A DNA stretch of 64,000 nt from Paramarasmius palmivorus (GCA_037176845.1 JAYKXP010000005.1:806001-870000), one strand, 5' to 3'. Positions 23,780-35,769 are shown, counted from the stretch's first letter. Translations and numbers: made by a program. The notes: generated by a model from the letters alone, not told the origin.

Positions 23780-25467
23780 ATGTCACTTGGTGGGGCCGGG
23801 GGTAGGCTAGTAGGTACGTCGTTTCAAGTAATCGAAACTACATTGACATTATTTCTCTAGGCTTGACAAGAGATAGTGATGCTATCGATGACAGACGTAT
23901 CGATGCGTTTAGGAACGAGATTGACAACAACGAACCGGTTCAAGTCAAACACAAGTCGCCTATATCCAGACTTCCCACTGAACTCCTTGCTGACATCTTC
24001 ACGTATCTCGTCCATGTTCCCATCCCAATGCCGTACCCATTGACATACAGAGCAGCCGAACTCCAGTGGCTATCTATTACGCATGTCTGTCACTCCTGGC
24101 GCTCAACTGCATTGAACCACGCACCATTATGGACGTGTCCCAATCTTTCCATTCCTGGGTTGGCGAATGCTGCGATTCAGCGGTCCAAAAGTGCAAATCT
24201 TCATATCGTCATCCCAGCGATAGTCGAGTCGGATGTCTTGGACACAGTTCGAAATCAGTTAATGCGCATCGAGACACTGGATATTTTCATAGGACCCACC
24301 GCCCTAATGCGGGACTTTGTGGTCAGTCTCCTCCAACCGGCTACAAGGTTGCGAACCTTGACTTTGAGGGGACATAGACTCACTTGTCCTCTTCCGACTC
24401 CTTTTTTACGATTAGATGCACCTCGTCTCACCAGGGCGTCCTTTTACTCTTGCTGTGTTCCATGGGAGTCACCGCTGTTGAGGAACGTTACCTCCTTGGA
24501 GGTTTATGACTCAAGTCAATCGTTCCTTCCTACTGGCCCTCAGTTTCTGAAAACTCTGCAGCAGATGCCCTTCCTGCAATCACTCGGATTACATTTTGCT
24601 GTCCCTTCTGCGATCGAGGGAACAGAGGTAGTTCACTTGCCGCAGTTGCGTCAATTCAAGCTCACGGCAGAGAATACCTCTTGCTCTGTTGTGCTTGCGC
24701 ATATCAAATTCCCCGAAACCACGACGCTTGTGCTAGATTCTTGGTCATCATCGAGCGAGTTCCCGCCATTGGTGACAGGAACTCTCGCAAAGATATATGA
24801 CACGATGACGGTAGTTTCAATCGATCTTCACAACAAACCGAATGAATTTCGCCTCATTCTTCAAGCATGGAACATTTCGGATCGGATACCAACGAAGGTC
24901 GGGAACCAACATTTAGGGCCCCCGCTTCTCAAGATTACCATTGAGGAGACATGTAGGTACGTTGGGACAATGGAGATGGGAGTAGTCGAATATATGAAGG
25001 GTTTGTGTACCGTCTGGGCCCTTGAAGCTATCCACATTTCTGGTGATTTGGAACCAGGGGATGCAGATTTGGATGTCGATTCGCTGTTCAGCCCTGGAAG
25101 GGACGGCCTATTCCCCTATGGACCGCTAATCCAGTCTAGCAGCTTGAAAGTCCTTTCCATTGAAGATGGTCATTGGGCTTTCCAGTTGATGCCCGCTTTG
25201 GCCTTGTCCGACGAGGAACTTTCATCAGATGTGCCGATGCCATTTCCATCTCTAATCTGCCTCAAAATATCAGTACACTACTACTCCAACAACAACAACA
25301 GTAGACCCGCTGGACAAATCATCGATAGGCTCATCAGGAGCCTCAATTGGCGAGCTATGCATGGTCGGAAGCTTACTATGCTCTCCGTCGGACATTGGTA
25401 TGGGATCAGAGATGAGCAGCTCAGGGCTTTGAAGGAGATGGTTGAAGAATTGACAGTGATTTTTTAG
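23780..25467 (+). CDS. F-box-like protein with LRR-like C-terminus (intact)
   Basis: Short exon 1 (MSLGGAGGRLV, 23780-23813) splices via gtacgt...ctag to the long exon 23861-25467, preserving frame. The N-terminal part has DSDAIDDRRIDAFRNEID and then the F-box core SRLPTELLADIFTYLVHV...ITHVCHSWRSTALNHAPLWT. This is the agaricomycete F-box-like type that links LRR-like substrate domains to Skp1. The rest consists of weak leucine-rich repeats (RLRTLTLRGH, LRQFKLTAENT, LKVLSIEDGHW), ending in LRALKEMVEELTVIF. It is the intact counterpart of the broken gene at 17819 and shows where that one has shifted. Substrate unknown. Such genes are often expanded and fast-evolving in mushrooms. Confidence 0.8.
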
Positions 25468-25661
25468 TCGAGACTTGGTTGTAGACTCTGTACTACAAAT
25501 CAACATGTTGACCAGCTGGATTCGAATTGATGCATGATGTCGAGGAATGGTTATGATACACACGTGTTTTCGCTTCCTCCTGTGACGGTGGTGACATCAT
25601 CGCAAAAAGTTTACATTTATACCAACAGCATGCAGACGCTCCTCAACCAGCTACAATTGCA

Positions 25662-27343
25662 ATGGACTTTACCTGGAATCCTTTCCTTCTCGCATACCAA
25701 ATAATACAGACCCTCATCGCAATCCTTCTCTCTCCAACACCACCACCCCCTCACGCCAAACTTAGTCGTCCTAGAATCGCTGTCATCGGTGCAGGCCTGA
25801 CCGGCGTTTCTTCTGCAGCTCACTGTATCGGACATGGTTTTGACGTGGTCATTTTCGAAGCAGGTGGTAGAGAATCGCTGGGCGGAATTTGGGCACGCGT
25901 AAACAACACATCGGGATTACAGATTCACAGCTTGATGTATCGATTTCATCCACGCATTAAGGTTGGCATTTTATAGTTAAAAATATTCTACGCGCCTTTT
26001 GACCTCTTCCTCAAGTGGCAGAGCGGATACCCCTCGAAGCAGCAGATCCTAGATGCGGTAGAGGAACTATGGAAGGCGTATTTACTAGAGGACAAGACCA
26101 AGTTCAATACGAAGATTGAACGTGTCTGGCAGGATCAAGAGGGGAAATGGTATCTCAACAGCGAGGAATACGGCAAATTTGATGGTATTGTCGCTGCTAT
26201 AGGGTGAGTAGTCTGGCTTCCTTGAACCAACGCATACTGAATGTGACGTAGAACCTGCGGCGAGCCGCAAATGCCACACATTGAAGACCAAGAGTCGTTC
26301 AAAGGCGAAATCTACCACTCTTCCCAACTCGATGGCAAAGACGCCAAAGGAAAGAAAGTCGTCATCATCGGAGGCGGTGCCTCTGCCGTTGAGGCTCTAG
26401 AATTCGTCACCGCTGCGCGGGCTGGCAAGACTACTATTCTAGCTAGGGTGAGTATACTTCACCACTTAGGCGTACTGCTGTTTCTAACCTATATATATAG
26501 TCTGACAAATGGATCATTCCCCGAAACGCTATCGTAAACATGCTACTAGCCATGAACGTGTTCGGACAGGAATTATACATCTCCTGGATTCCCGAGTTCC
26601 TGCTGAAAAAGCTATTTTATCGTGACCTCGAAGACCTCGCGCCAAGTCATCAAGGCATCTTCACGGAAACTCCAATGGTCAACTCTGACGTTCTCGACAA
26701 AATCCGCGACGGCTCCGCGGAGTGGCTCCGAGGTGACATTGTACGATTCTGCGAGCAGGGCATCGTTTTCAATAAACGTGCCAAAGGTGTACCCAAGGAT
26801 GGTCCAGGAAGAGAGCAACTCGTCGAAGCAGACATTGTGATCATGGCTACGGGATTCAAACGGCCCAAACTCGACTTCCTTCCGCCCGACTGTTTCGAGA
26901 AGCCTTACGATCCTCCAAATTGGTACCTCCAGACCTTCCCACCGTCGTACCCCTCCGTCAGTTGCATCAACTGTACCTATGTCAACGCAATAGGCACAGT
27001 AGGCAACTTCCATATCGGCATATACACCAGAATCCTTCTCATGTTCCTCGTCGATCCCCTGGCACGTCCATACGAATGGCTGATGAAGCGATGGATTGAC
27101 ATGACGCGGTTCCTCAAAAGCAGATCACCAACTCCCGCTTTTGACTTTTTCACCTACTCGGAGCTCATTTGGTGGTATTGTTTCTGTGTTGCTATCAATC
27201 CGTTTAGATGGAAGTGGGCGCTGTTTGTGTTTTTCGGGATCGGGCGCGATTTGCCGCTGGCAGTTGTTAAGAGGGAAGAGATAATTCGGCAGTACATGGG
27301 GCAGGAGAATAGGAAGGAGGAAGTTTCGAAGAAGGCGAGCTGA
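25662..27343 (+). CDS. Flavin-containing monooxygenase (FMO-like)
   Basis: NADPH- and FAD-dependent oxygenase of the FMO family, which oxidises soft N or S centres or acts as a Baeyer-Villiger enzyme; the substrate cannot be told from sequence. A hydrophobic N-terminal segment (FLLAYQIIQTLIAILLS) is followed by the FAD Rossmann motif VIGAGLTG, then the FMO signature region SFKGEIYHSSQL (the usual final aromatic is Leu here), the NADPH motif IIGGGASAVE, and IMATGF. Two C-terminal hydrophobic segments suggest membrane association. Introns around 25966-26020, 26202-26252 and 26447-26499 keep frame. It ends in a basic tail, NRKEEVSKKAS. Its divergence from the homeobox gene suggests no functional link. 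Confidence 0.85.
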
Positions 27344-28055
27344 ACTCGAGGTTCGGGACGGAAGGCGGTCGGAGTCGATAACTATGAATACCCACTTCTG
27401 CATTTGTACTAGTAGTCTTCGTTTACATTACCTCTGGGTAGCTTAGTCGTTCTGCTGTAATCAACGATAGAGATAAGACATATATATATTGACAATAAAG
27501 TAGGGAATGCTACAGTTCTTTTTAGACACATGAAACAGCGGGACGACGAACACCGCATGATATGTAAGTATTGATGAGAAAGCGCGGTCTGAATGAATAC
27601 ATGAGCCATAAGTCAGGTCAAGTCAGTATACGGTAAAGGGTGCGGCAGTAGGAAAGCAGGTGGCACGATATCGTTTTTTTGGAGATGGGAAAAAAGAGTT
27701 GGGAACGAGAACGAAAAACAAAGCAAATGGGGAGATGCGCAGTTGAAGGGCAACAGAGATTAGCAGGTATAAGCAATTGAGCTGGGTAGAGTAGCAGTGA
27801 CGTATGCGGCGAAGAACGAATTTCTGGAAGAGATAACGTCCGGTGAATGGGAAAGGAGTTACACGTTACACAGTTGTACACGCTTATACATGTACACTAT
27901 CCCCGTCGCTGTATAAAAACGGTGACAAACGTGCTTTTTGCGAGGGCTTCCGATCCATAAATAAGATGACATTTGTGTTTCTGCGGGAATGTTCTCGTTA
28001 GCTATCACTCCGATGGTTCACGACATCAGGTATGGATGTGTTACTCACAGTGAGT
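27344..28055. other. Intergenic region between convergent genes
   Basis: These 0.7 kb hold the 3' ends of the FMO and homeodomain genes. Only short ORFs of unlikely composition lie here, and I support none of them. Confidence 0.5.
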
Positions 28056-29689
28056 TTAAAGGTCTATCCGGACGTCTTGACGGTGAAAAGTCAGGAGTAA
28101 TAGAGCGTCTTCAATTTTGATGCCGTTCCCGCTTGAGCCTTTGACAGAAGCAATGGTTTCAAGATCGCCTCTCAAGGCAGCGGCTGCGGGTTCTATCGCG
28201 GCCAGACTAAGTGCCTTCAAAGAAAAACGAGGTAATGGCGCCGCGGGGATAGAGGGCGATGACGGTGACGACTCGGACCTCGGTGTAACAGGACCCTCAT
28301 ACTCGTCGTCGCTCCCAGATATCGTCCCAGACCGAAGCTGTTCATCTTCATCTATGGATGAGGCACTTGATGGAGATCCCGAACGTGAGACAGAGATATG
28401 ATGATCGCGAGGGTAGTAATCATCCTCATCACCACTTCCACTGCCAGTTCCTGCCTTTTTCGCATGTCGACGTTTTGTTTGGCGAAGATTCCGGAACCAG
28501 TTGGTTACTTTACCGAGGTCCCTGATAATTTAGATGACGAAGGAAGTGAGATCAATTATGATGGATACCCAATTCAGGAACATTGTAAACTCACATTCCG
28601 ATTTCCAGTGCAAGGGATGAACGCTCTTCGATGGATGGGTGTGCATTCCTGTTGTACAGCTCGTTGAGGGCAGCTAGCTGATGAGGCTCTGGACGAGAGC
28701 GTCGAGGGCGTGACGTCATCGATGTAGAATAAGGAGTGACGCTGCGGCGAGGATTCGATCGCCGAGACTGAAAATCTTCATAAGCTGGTGAAAGACTCCG
28801 TCTGGATCGAGCAGACGCAGACGGAAGCGAAGGATGACTCGTAGGCGGAGGCAGGCCCAGCGAAGGGTGATAATTCGATGGAGGAGGAAACCCAGAATAT
28901 GTACGACTGTCATTTGAGGCTTCTGGATATGGGTTGATTTCGTCCTCCTTTTTCTTTTTGGCGATGCTGCGCTGGTTCTGGAACCAATTAGTTACACTTT
29001 GATAACGCCTGATAATCACCGAAATAGTCAGTTATGAGTCGCTAAGAAATATATTAATGATAGTGAGCAGCTCACATTCCAATACGATCAGCGAGACTCT
29101 GTCTTTGCTCGGTAGAAGGATGAGGGTTAATATTGAAGAGCTTTTTGAGCTCTTCAGTCTGTTCTGCCGAGGGACGCACACGCATTCTTCGAGGCATTGA
29201 ATCGTTTTCGGTGAGAAAATGAGGATAATCAGAGTTGTTAGACTGAGACTGAGACCAGCCAAGTGGATTCGAGGACTGCGAATACTCGTATGGAGGATAA
29301 ATATCGTCGTAGGTATCGGGGTCAGAATGGGATTGGGAAGAGGGATGAGAGTTTGGGGCAAGTGAAATAGAATTTGTGTCTGAGTCGGGTAAAGGACGGG
29401 TGACAGTGCGCTTCTTTGAGCTGGCCCGTTTGTTCTGGAACCAAGCGTTGACAGTCTTTGTTTCCCTGTAGCAAAGGATGATGATGAGAAGACTGCCAAG
29501 ATGTGATTTAAAGTGTACTTACATGCCTAGCCGCTCTGCCAGCGATACCCTCAATTCTAAAGCCGGATGCTCATCTCTGTCAAAGAGCTCATTGAGGGCA
29601 GCGAGCTGTGCCGGCGAATGTCTATGCCTTGGTTTCTTTTGCCTGTCCCGGGATAGATCTGAGGGACTGGATTGAGCGACGGGAGGCAT
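28056..29689 (-). CDS. Transcription factor with three homeodomains
   Basis: Nuclear DNA-binding protein with three homeodomains in a row, separated by Ser/Pro-rich disordered linkers. HD1 has PRHRHSPAQLAALNELFDRD and helix 3 TVNAWFQNKRASSKKR. HD2 has RVRPSAEQTEELKKLFNINP and helix 3 SVTNWFQNQRSIAKKKK. HD3 has RPEPHQLAALNELYNRNAHP and helix 3 KVTNWFRNLRQTKRRHAKK. Each is interrupted by one intron at exactly the same place: phase 2, inside the ATG of the conserved Gly-Met, just before helix 3. An acidic/Ser-rich C-terminus follows (GSGSGDEDDYYPR). The first true in-frame ATG is at 29689; the frame is open upstream but has no ATG. A TATA-like tatataaac (complement of 29754-29762) lies about 65 bases upstream. 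Confidence 0.85.
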
Positions 29690-30397
29690 GTCGTCGACGT
29701 TGGGGGAGAAGATGGTGGACGGAAAGAAAGAGTCGGCCAGAGTCCGCTTCAAGTTTATATCACATCACATAAAATATTATACGCCCTTTAGATTGCTAGC
29801 TCTACTACTTTTTTTTCTCACGGCTGCTATCCACTGCACAGTTACTGGTCTACCAGTAACCATTACCCTATCATTTTACCTTGCCTCGACTCTTGACTAT
29901 CAGCCTTGCCACCTATACTAGTACAGCAAAAAGAAATATTCATCAATTCTGCTGTCAGACTCAAGTAAATATGCCTCCTTCCCAAAACGGCTATACAACC
30001 CATGAGCCATATGCTTATTTCAGTCCTCATCGGAGTCGCTCCGGACCTTTGCTTACCAGTGCTCCTGTACCCCGGTTCTTTTTTAACACCGTCATTCGTT
30101 GCACATCGCGTGTATTCATAGCCTGTCTGATTCATAGGTCCCAAGTCACTGCATATCTCTTCTTGTGACCATCCACGCCTTTATTCATGCGGCGGTAAAT
30201 CGGTATGAGAAACTGGAGACGGGAAGCAAGTATTTCCGCTGCCAATGGTGGACTAGAGTATACTTATCTACTGAGACTGTTATACAAGATGGACATGGAC
30301 TACTAGATACAGTTTATACTGTAGGTGTATGGTATCATGCAAATTATCCTTCCAACTCTTTTTTCGAACGAGAACCTTTGATTATGATCCATTTCTT
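29690..30397. other. Intergenic region upstream of the homeodomain gene
   Basis: These 0.7 kb separate the homeodomain gene start from the pantothenate kinase stop, with both genes on the minus strand. The stretch holds the TATA-like element near 29755. Plus-strand ORFs here are short and overlap the kinase antisense, so I do not call a gene. Confidence 0.5.
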
Positions 30398-32208
30398 TTA
30401 TGACGTCTCTTCTTCCGGTGCTATGGTTTTGATCCATGCCCCAATTGAGCCTCTGGAAACAGATATCAACATGCAAGGCCAACAATGGGTGATTGCGAAT
30501 CCTACTCACAAGAATCCTTCGTGTCGAAGGAACAAGGCACGCTTCGTCCCCTTACTCCAGAATCTTATAGCATATGAAAGCGTCGTTATCGTTGCAGCGT
30601 GTCCTATAGAACCAACCCCAGTATGTCAGTACCGCCGAATGATATCCGAACCAACAGATTTTACCTCTGATAAAGCAACCACCGAAATAAATACGATCTA
30701 AATTGTACTTCTCCGCATTCATATATCTGTCAAATGCTCATTAAGCCAAAATTCCATCTAACCGAGTTGTGGCAAGAGAGACACCCACGCAATCTGACCA
30801 ATATTGTTCGACACAGCATAGAGTAAACTCTTGCTGATGTCTTCAGGCGAAAACTTGTTCTTGTTACCGCCCTTCTTGAAGACTTTTCCAAACGAACTCG
30901 CAATCATCGTCGATTTGAGGCCGAGGCGGCTGTAGTCTTGACCATAAATATCACCGACAAGCATGTCGACAGCAGCATTATCGCCTTCTTCCGAAAGCTT
31001 TAACATTTCTGCGCGTAAAAAGCATGTATCGATCAATCGACTGATTGACTTCCAAAAAGAACAAACTGGGGGAACATACCATCAAAGGACGTGGCTGGCG
31101 TCAGGAGACTCAAAAGTCCCCAAAGAGTACCACCACCTAGACTTGTTCCGCTCACACGTTCAAATTTCCCATCTTCGTCGACCTTTATTATGGAAACTCC
31201 CGAACCGATGTTGACAAGTAGGCAGGGTAGCTGGGGTGTGGGATTGCTTTCGAACGTGACCGAGAACTGCGGAGGATTTGGACTTGGTCTTTCCAATGTG
31301 CCATTTGGAACTGGGATGGAAGACGAGGCTTGATGTCCGACGGAATGGAGTAGTTCGTCCGAGAAGAAGTAGACTTCGTCAGGTATGAGTGTGATGAACT
31401 TTAGACCCTCTATCAAACACGCCATTTCGTCCTCTCTCCGCACTTCGACGCATAGCGTCCCCTTGAACAACTCGTAGAACCGATGTGCGCCTCCACCGGT
31501 AGCCATAATCTTCACACCCTTCCTCATATCCTCCAACGATACACCATTGATCTTTGCGGACCTCTCGATGAGTTCTTGAATGAAATCTACACATTCGTGG
31601 ATATTGTCCGTCTCGAATCGCTCAAAATTGAGCGAACCACCGGGGAAGTGCTGTGCTGTTCGCCTCATCATGGAATCCCGGACGAGTTCATTGCCGATTT
31701 TCGCAAAACCAGATGACGAAGGCGACGAATCGAGAACCAATGGTGTCAGGGCTCCATTGCGCTTGATCTGCGAGCCTGAAGGAGACCCAGTGACAGAATC
31801 GGAAGAAGGCGAAGAAGATCGAGGCGAAAGAGTGCTGAGATCGCTCGGTGTGCTCGATCCTCTCGTGGCAGCGATGGAAGGTGAAGATGGCGGGTCTGGA
31901 GAGCGCGTAAAGTAGACCACTTTTGCTAATGAACCTCCGACCTGTCGAGAAAACGTCAGGAGCAGCACGAGGCAGATAACAAATTCTGCTACTTACATCC
32001 ACCGCTATATGAGAGACCGGTTCTATATAATTTGGCAGATAAATTCCTCGGCTATCCCTGGTCTAAAGACGAATATGTAGCTGAGATGCAGTACATGCAG
32101 CAGAAGAATGGCGCAATAGCGCACCTCGGGTGATTCCTCGGAAAGTATAACTGCACCGCGAGTGTCGACATGGATCGAACGGGCGGACGGTAGTGACGGG
32201 CTGGGCAT
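30398..32208 (-). CDS. Pantothenate kinase (eukaryotic type II)
   Basis: Phosphorylates pantothenate, the first and usually rate-limiting step of CoA synthesis. Exon 1 gives MPSPSLPSARSIHVDTRGAV; exon 2 gives SRGIYLPNYIEPVSHIAVD, spliced to VGGSLAKVVYFTR (phosphate-binding start of the ASKHA fold). A Ser/Pro-rich insert of about 70 residues precedes LNFERFETDNIHECVDFI. Then come KIMATGGGAHRF, LLVNIGSGVSIIKVDEDGKF and RVSGTSLGGGTLWGL. The last three exons are short: NNIGQIA joins YMNAEKYNLDRIYFGGCFIRG (about 30690), then HAATITTLSYAIRFWSKG and RALFLRHEGFL, then GSIGAWIKTIAPEEETS with a stop at 30398. Reading straight through at 30775 gives a false early stop, so a naive model would miss about 80 residues. 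No frame damage was seen. Confidence 0.93.
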
Positions 32209-32452
32209 GCTGAGTGGTGGACGTTGAGGAACAAGATGAAAAGGATAGCTCCGCCGTAGCCCAGAGCTCTTGTCGTAGTACCATTTGCGCCGTTTCGCAA
32301 TCTTACGATTTTAAGACATTTCTAAGCGGTTACTCCGGGCGAATATGGACAAGGTCCCCGGTTCACAAGCGGATAGCCGAAACACTAGCAACTGCTATTA
32401 GTAGTATAAAGATTGAAATGCTATGGCCCTATGGAATGCTATGGGAATTGCT

Positions 32453-34021
32453 CTAATACACCACACGGATCTCCATACCATTCGTGGTGTCAATAACAGT
32501 ATCACTATCAGTTCCGCTACCCCAAAACCGGAGCCCCACCGCCTCCCACCGCCAAAACCCTGTAGCGTCTGATTGTTCAATATCAATATTGGTGCGGTCA
32601 GCCGTCAAGGCATTCCACATGAAGCATCCGCGGCCGGCCATCTCGACGAAAAGCACAGCTCATTGACCGAGGAGACGTCGAAATCTTGAAAAAATATCAG
32701 CACTTGGAGCGCCAAACTTGATTTTCGATCTGTCAAGGGCCTGACAAGATGATTGGCTCTTTCCGTGTAGAGCGGTCGCAATCTCCGGGCCCGTACTGTT
32801 AGGAAAATCAGGCACGTGTAGTACTTAGCGGCCGTTATTGAGGATTTGAGGGATTGGGGTTGGTGGTGATTGAATGTACGGTCCCAATGCACAGCACCAC
32901 CAGCATAAGGATACCATCGAGTTGTGAAAGCTGTCAGTGTAGGTGTCGAAGTTGTAGTATCAGTGTAGATATAGCCGTGTGATAGGAATCGAGATGGAAT
33001 GGGCAAGTTCCTCCAAACTTGGTCACAGCTTTGCCTGAAAGTCCACGTTTCATACCTGTGTCTTGGATCAGCATACGATTAGCATTGAGGTGCGATCTTC
33101 ATAACTGACCAAAGTCCAAACTTGAAGTATTTCGCAGGATTGCCGTGATGTAGCTGAAACAGCACAGAGCATCCATGATCCCATGGCAGCTTTTGCAGTT
33201 TCCGTCGTAATTACACTGAGGGCGCCGGTGTGGTCCTTGGACAAGTTGTCTTTGATATCAGAAACTTGCTGTCTTGAGACCATACGATGGCACACCGGGG
33301 TCTAGATCTAAGAGCATATGCTGCTCAAGAGGACCGGGTTGCGGGCTCGGATTGTTGGGAGTTCTATACGCGTCACGGTATTCGGCGGGTATAGGAGACC
33401 TGGTAAACGATTGTCGACGTGAGTATTCGTTTCGGGCCCGTCCCTGCCGACCTTCATATAATAGGACCTGCGGTATTCCAGCCTGCCGAGCAGTCTCATT
33501 AGAATGTCTTCGTGTCAATGATAAAGCGGTACGCACCTCGTTGTTCCCACTCTCAAGAGTTCCAAGACTAGACAATTCCTGCAATGAGTCCCGGTCTGGG
33601 ATTACAGATTCCCAAGCTAAAACGAAATTCGGTATGAGCAATACACTTGCAATACACGCACTAGTCGCTGGTGGGAGTCGAAGCACGAGACTCATGAACT
33701 CCTTAGGCGCTTGCGGTACTAGCAATTTCCCACACTTGACGCCCACCTTCATCTCTGCAACTACGACACCTTTCGCGATTAGAGTAGGACCAGCTCCGGC
33801 GGACTTCTCGCAAGACTTCAAGTTCTAGGGAGAAAATGCTAAACTCAAAAAGATTAGACTGAGTGCCAAGGAACGGGTTATAGTGATCTACAAATTGTAA
33901 TAGATTCCATTCTATTCCACCGCTTAAACCAACCGGAAACGGGATTGGGGCCACGAAATTGACTCTGGATTTAGCTGCTAATTGGACTTTTTCGAATTCA
34001 AACTTACTCTTTCCTGTTCAT
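32453..34021 (-). CDS. Unrecognised protein, exon structure uncertain
   Basis: I do not recognise this gene. A consistent start is MNRKE at 34021, spliced (gtaagt...tccag) to VNFVAPIPFPVGLSGGIEWN. A second join leads to NLKSCEKSAGAGPTLIAKGV and EFMSLVLRLPPATSACIASV, which contains a hydrophobic stretch through FVLAW. Later exons read YETWTFRQSCDQVWRNLPIP, YIYTDTTTSTPTLTAFTTRW and, at the end, GRGCFMWNALTADRTNIDIE and WRWEAVGLRFWGSGTDSDTV, with a stop at 32453. The middle (33060-33500) has several competing frames and short candidate introns that I could not settle. The Trp/aromatic-rich C-terminus looks like a beta-rich domain, but that is only an impression. Its start codon sits two bases from that of the divergent receptor gene. 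Confidence 0.5.
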
Positions 34022-34023
34022 CG

Positions 34024-35769
34024 ATGCCCCTGCTCGCTCGAGAGCCCCTTGTCCGCGCGGCACACCACACTGTCAATGTCTCGAGAAGCTACGCGTAAGC
34101 CATAGGCATTTTTCCTTCTCTCCTGAGGGCTAACAATTGGTCAGGGTTCTTTTTAGCATGGCTGGTGCTGGTTTATGCTTTTTTGTCCTAGTTGTCATCG
34201 CAATAGCGGCTATACACCCTGCCTCTCGACCTTCTCTCGACCGAGTCAGCTTTCGCATTGTTGTGGGCGCTCTACTTACCAAGTGCGCCAACTTTTCTTC
34301 CTCTTCAGAGCCTTAAAAATGCTTATTAGCTTTCCTAGTTTGCTCTATGCCATCGCTGTTGTGGTCTCCGCCTGCTTACGTAGTAAACAACACTGCGCAG
34401 TTGAAATATGGTTGATCCTGGTAAGGAAGCACGCAAGAAGCGACCGCAATTAATTAACACCGTCATTCACTAGTTCGCGCTGCAGCTATCTTCTTACCTT
34501 TTATTTTGCGTCGGCTTGAATCTACAGTACGTCTCTGCAAAGCCGTTCAGAAGCTCTCATCAACTTTACAGGAAGACTAGTACTAATACACGGCGTCGAT
34601 GGCCAAAGGATGGAAAAGTTCTACTTCCTATGCAGTTTTTTCCTCGCTGTAGCCATCAGTCTTCCGCCATTCATCACGGGGCAATACGGGTAAATGACCA
34701 AATGAATATGCTCATCTCGTCTGAAATGTTTTTGTCTAGCTACAATCAACTATCAGGGAGGTGCTGGTATACAACCAACGGCAAGGAAGAACGGCTCAGA
34801 TGGCAAGTAAGTGCTTGAAAGAATCCCTGGTATTGTAGGCACTGAAGCTATCCTGAGATTGGCGGCCAAATGGTCTGGAATATCCTTGCTATTGCTGGAG
34901 AGATTGTGACATTCTCTTCGGTTGTTATATTCATGATCAGGAAGAATGTAAGCCTTGGTTTGGTATAGCCGCACTTGCGTTCTCTGATGATATTTCAAGG
35001 CCTTTGATCGACGTTTTGCGTCTGAGCAAAACGAACCGAGGCAATCGGTAGAGAATGAGGCACAGATTCAGGGAAACTTTCCTCCCGAACCTGCCGCTGT
35101 TGCAAAACACAAGCAATACAGGAATATCGTATTCCGCATTGCGCTGTACCCGCTAGCAGCTCTCATGACCTTAAGCTTGTCATCTTTCGCGGACTTTTAC
35201 TGCAATTCGCATTCTGTTGCTGTATGTCATTATTCAGAATTGGTCGGAAAACTTAACTGACGCAAGTACCAGGCATTCAACGCAATGCTAATAGGTCAGC
35301 CATAGACCAGCACGCACTAGTGTTCCTTCACTGATTCCTGTCAGCCAATGGCACATACGGATTGCGTCCGATTGTTTATGCTCTGCTTGCAGCCACAGAT
35401 CCTGTAAGTCTCGTAACGTCGGACGCCAGCCAAATTGCTAACTCTTAACAACAGTCGCTCGTTAGAGGGTTGAGAGCTCTTTATTGGTCCAGGCACGATC
35501 CCGTGTGTATTCAAGGGAATTCTTCCGTTGTCACCACATTGACTCAATTCACCACTCGACTCCCCGAGGAACCGGTCATCACCGTGGATACTGCACCTGT
35601 CCATCCCACCGTTTCGTATCCGCTGCCAGTATATCAAATTGGACTGAAAGGGATTGAACTGCCTCAGGTCACAGAAGACATCATGGTGGTCGAGTGGCAA
35701 CAGACTCGACAAACCGCAGTGGGTCATGCCAGCAATGCCCACAATAGAGAGTTATCGGCGCAAATATAA
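34024..35769 (+). CDS. Seven-helix receptor of the agaricomycete GPCR type
   Basis: The exon chain gives MPLLAREPLVRAAHHTVNVS, then a first helix (CFFVLVVIAIAA), HPASRPSLDRVSFRIVVGAL, LLYAIAVVVSACLR, FALQLSSYLLFCVGLNLQ joined to LVLIHGVDGQRMEKFYF, FLAVAISLPPFITGQYG, CWYTTNGKEERLRWQ, MVWNILAIAGEIVTFSSVVI, a basic intracellular part, FRIALYPLAALMTLSLSSF and, last, TYGLRPIVYALLAATDPSLV with a long cytosolic tail. The LDRVSFR, HG.DG and Cys-Trp elements are those of the large basidiomycete receptor family loosely related to Git3/cAMP-type receptors. Ligand and G protein are unknown. At least nine short introns. The join at NLQ/LVL uses the acceptor gaag rather than the nearer acag. No frame damage was seen. 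Confidence 0.78.

Noticed and set aside
29971..30701. Plus-strand gene made of ORFs at 29971 and 30165 with a possible intron
   Set aside because: The longer part is antisense to the last three exons of pantothenate kinase, whose family motifs are clear on the minus strand; the plus-strand protein has no recognisable feature.
33274..33828. 184-codon plus-strand ORF
   Set aside because: Mirror of the minus-strand coding exon in the unrecognised gene; its Cys/Arg/Ser composition looks like an antisense translation.
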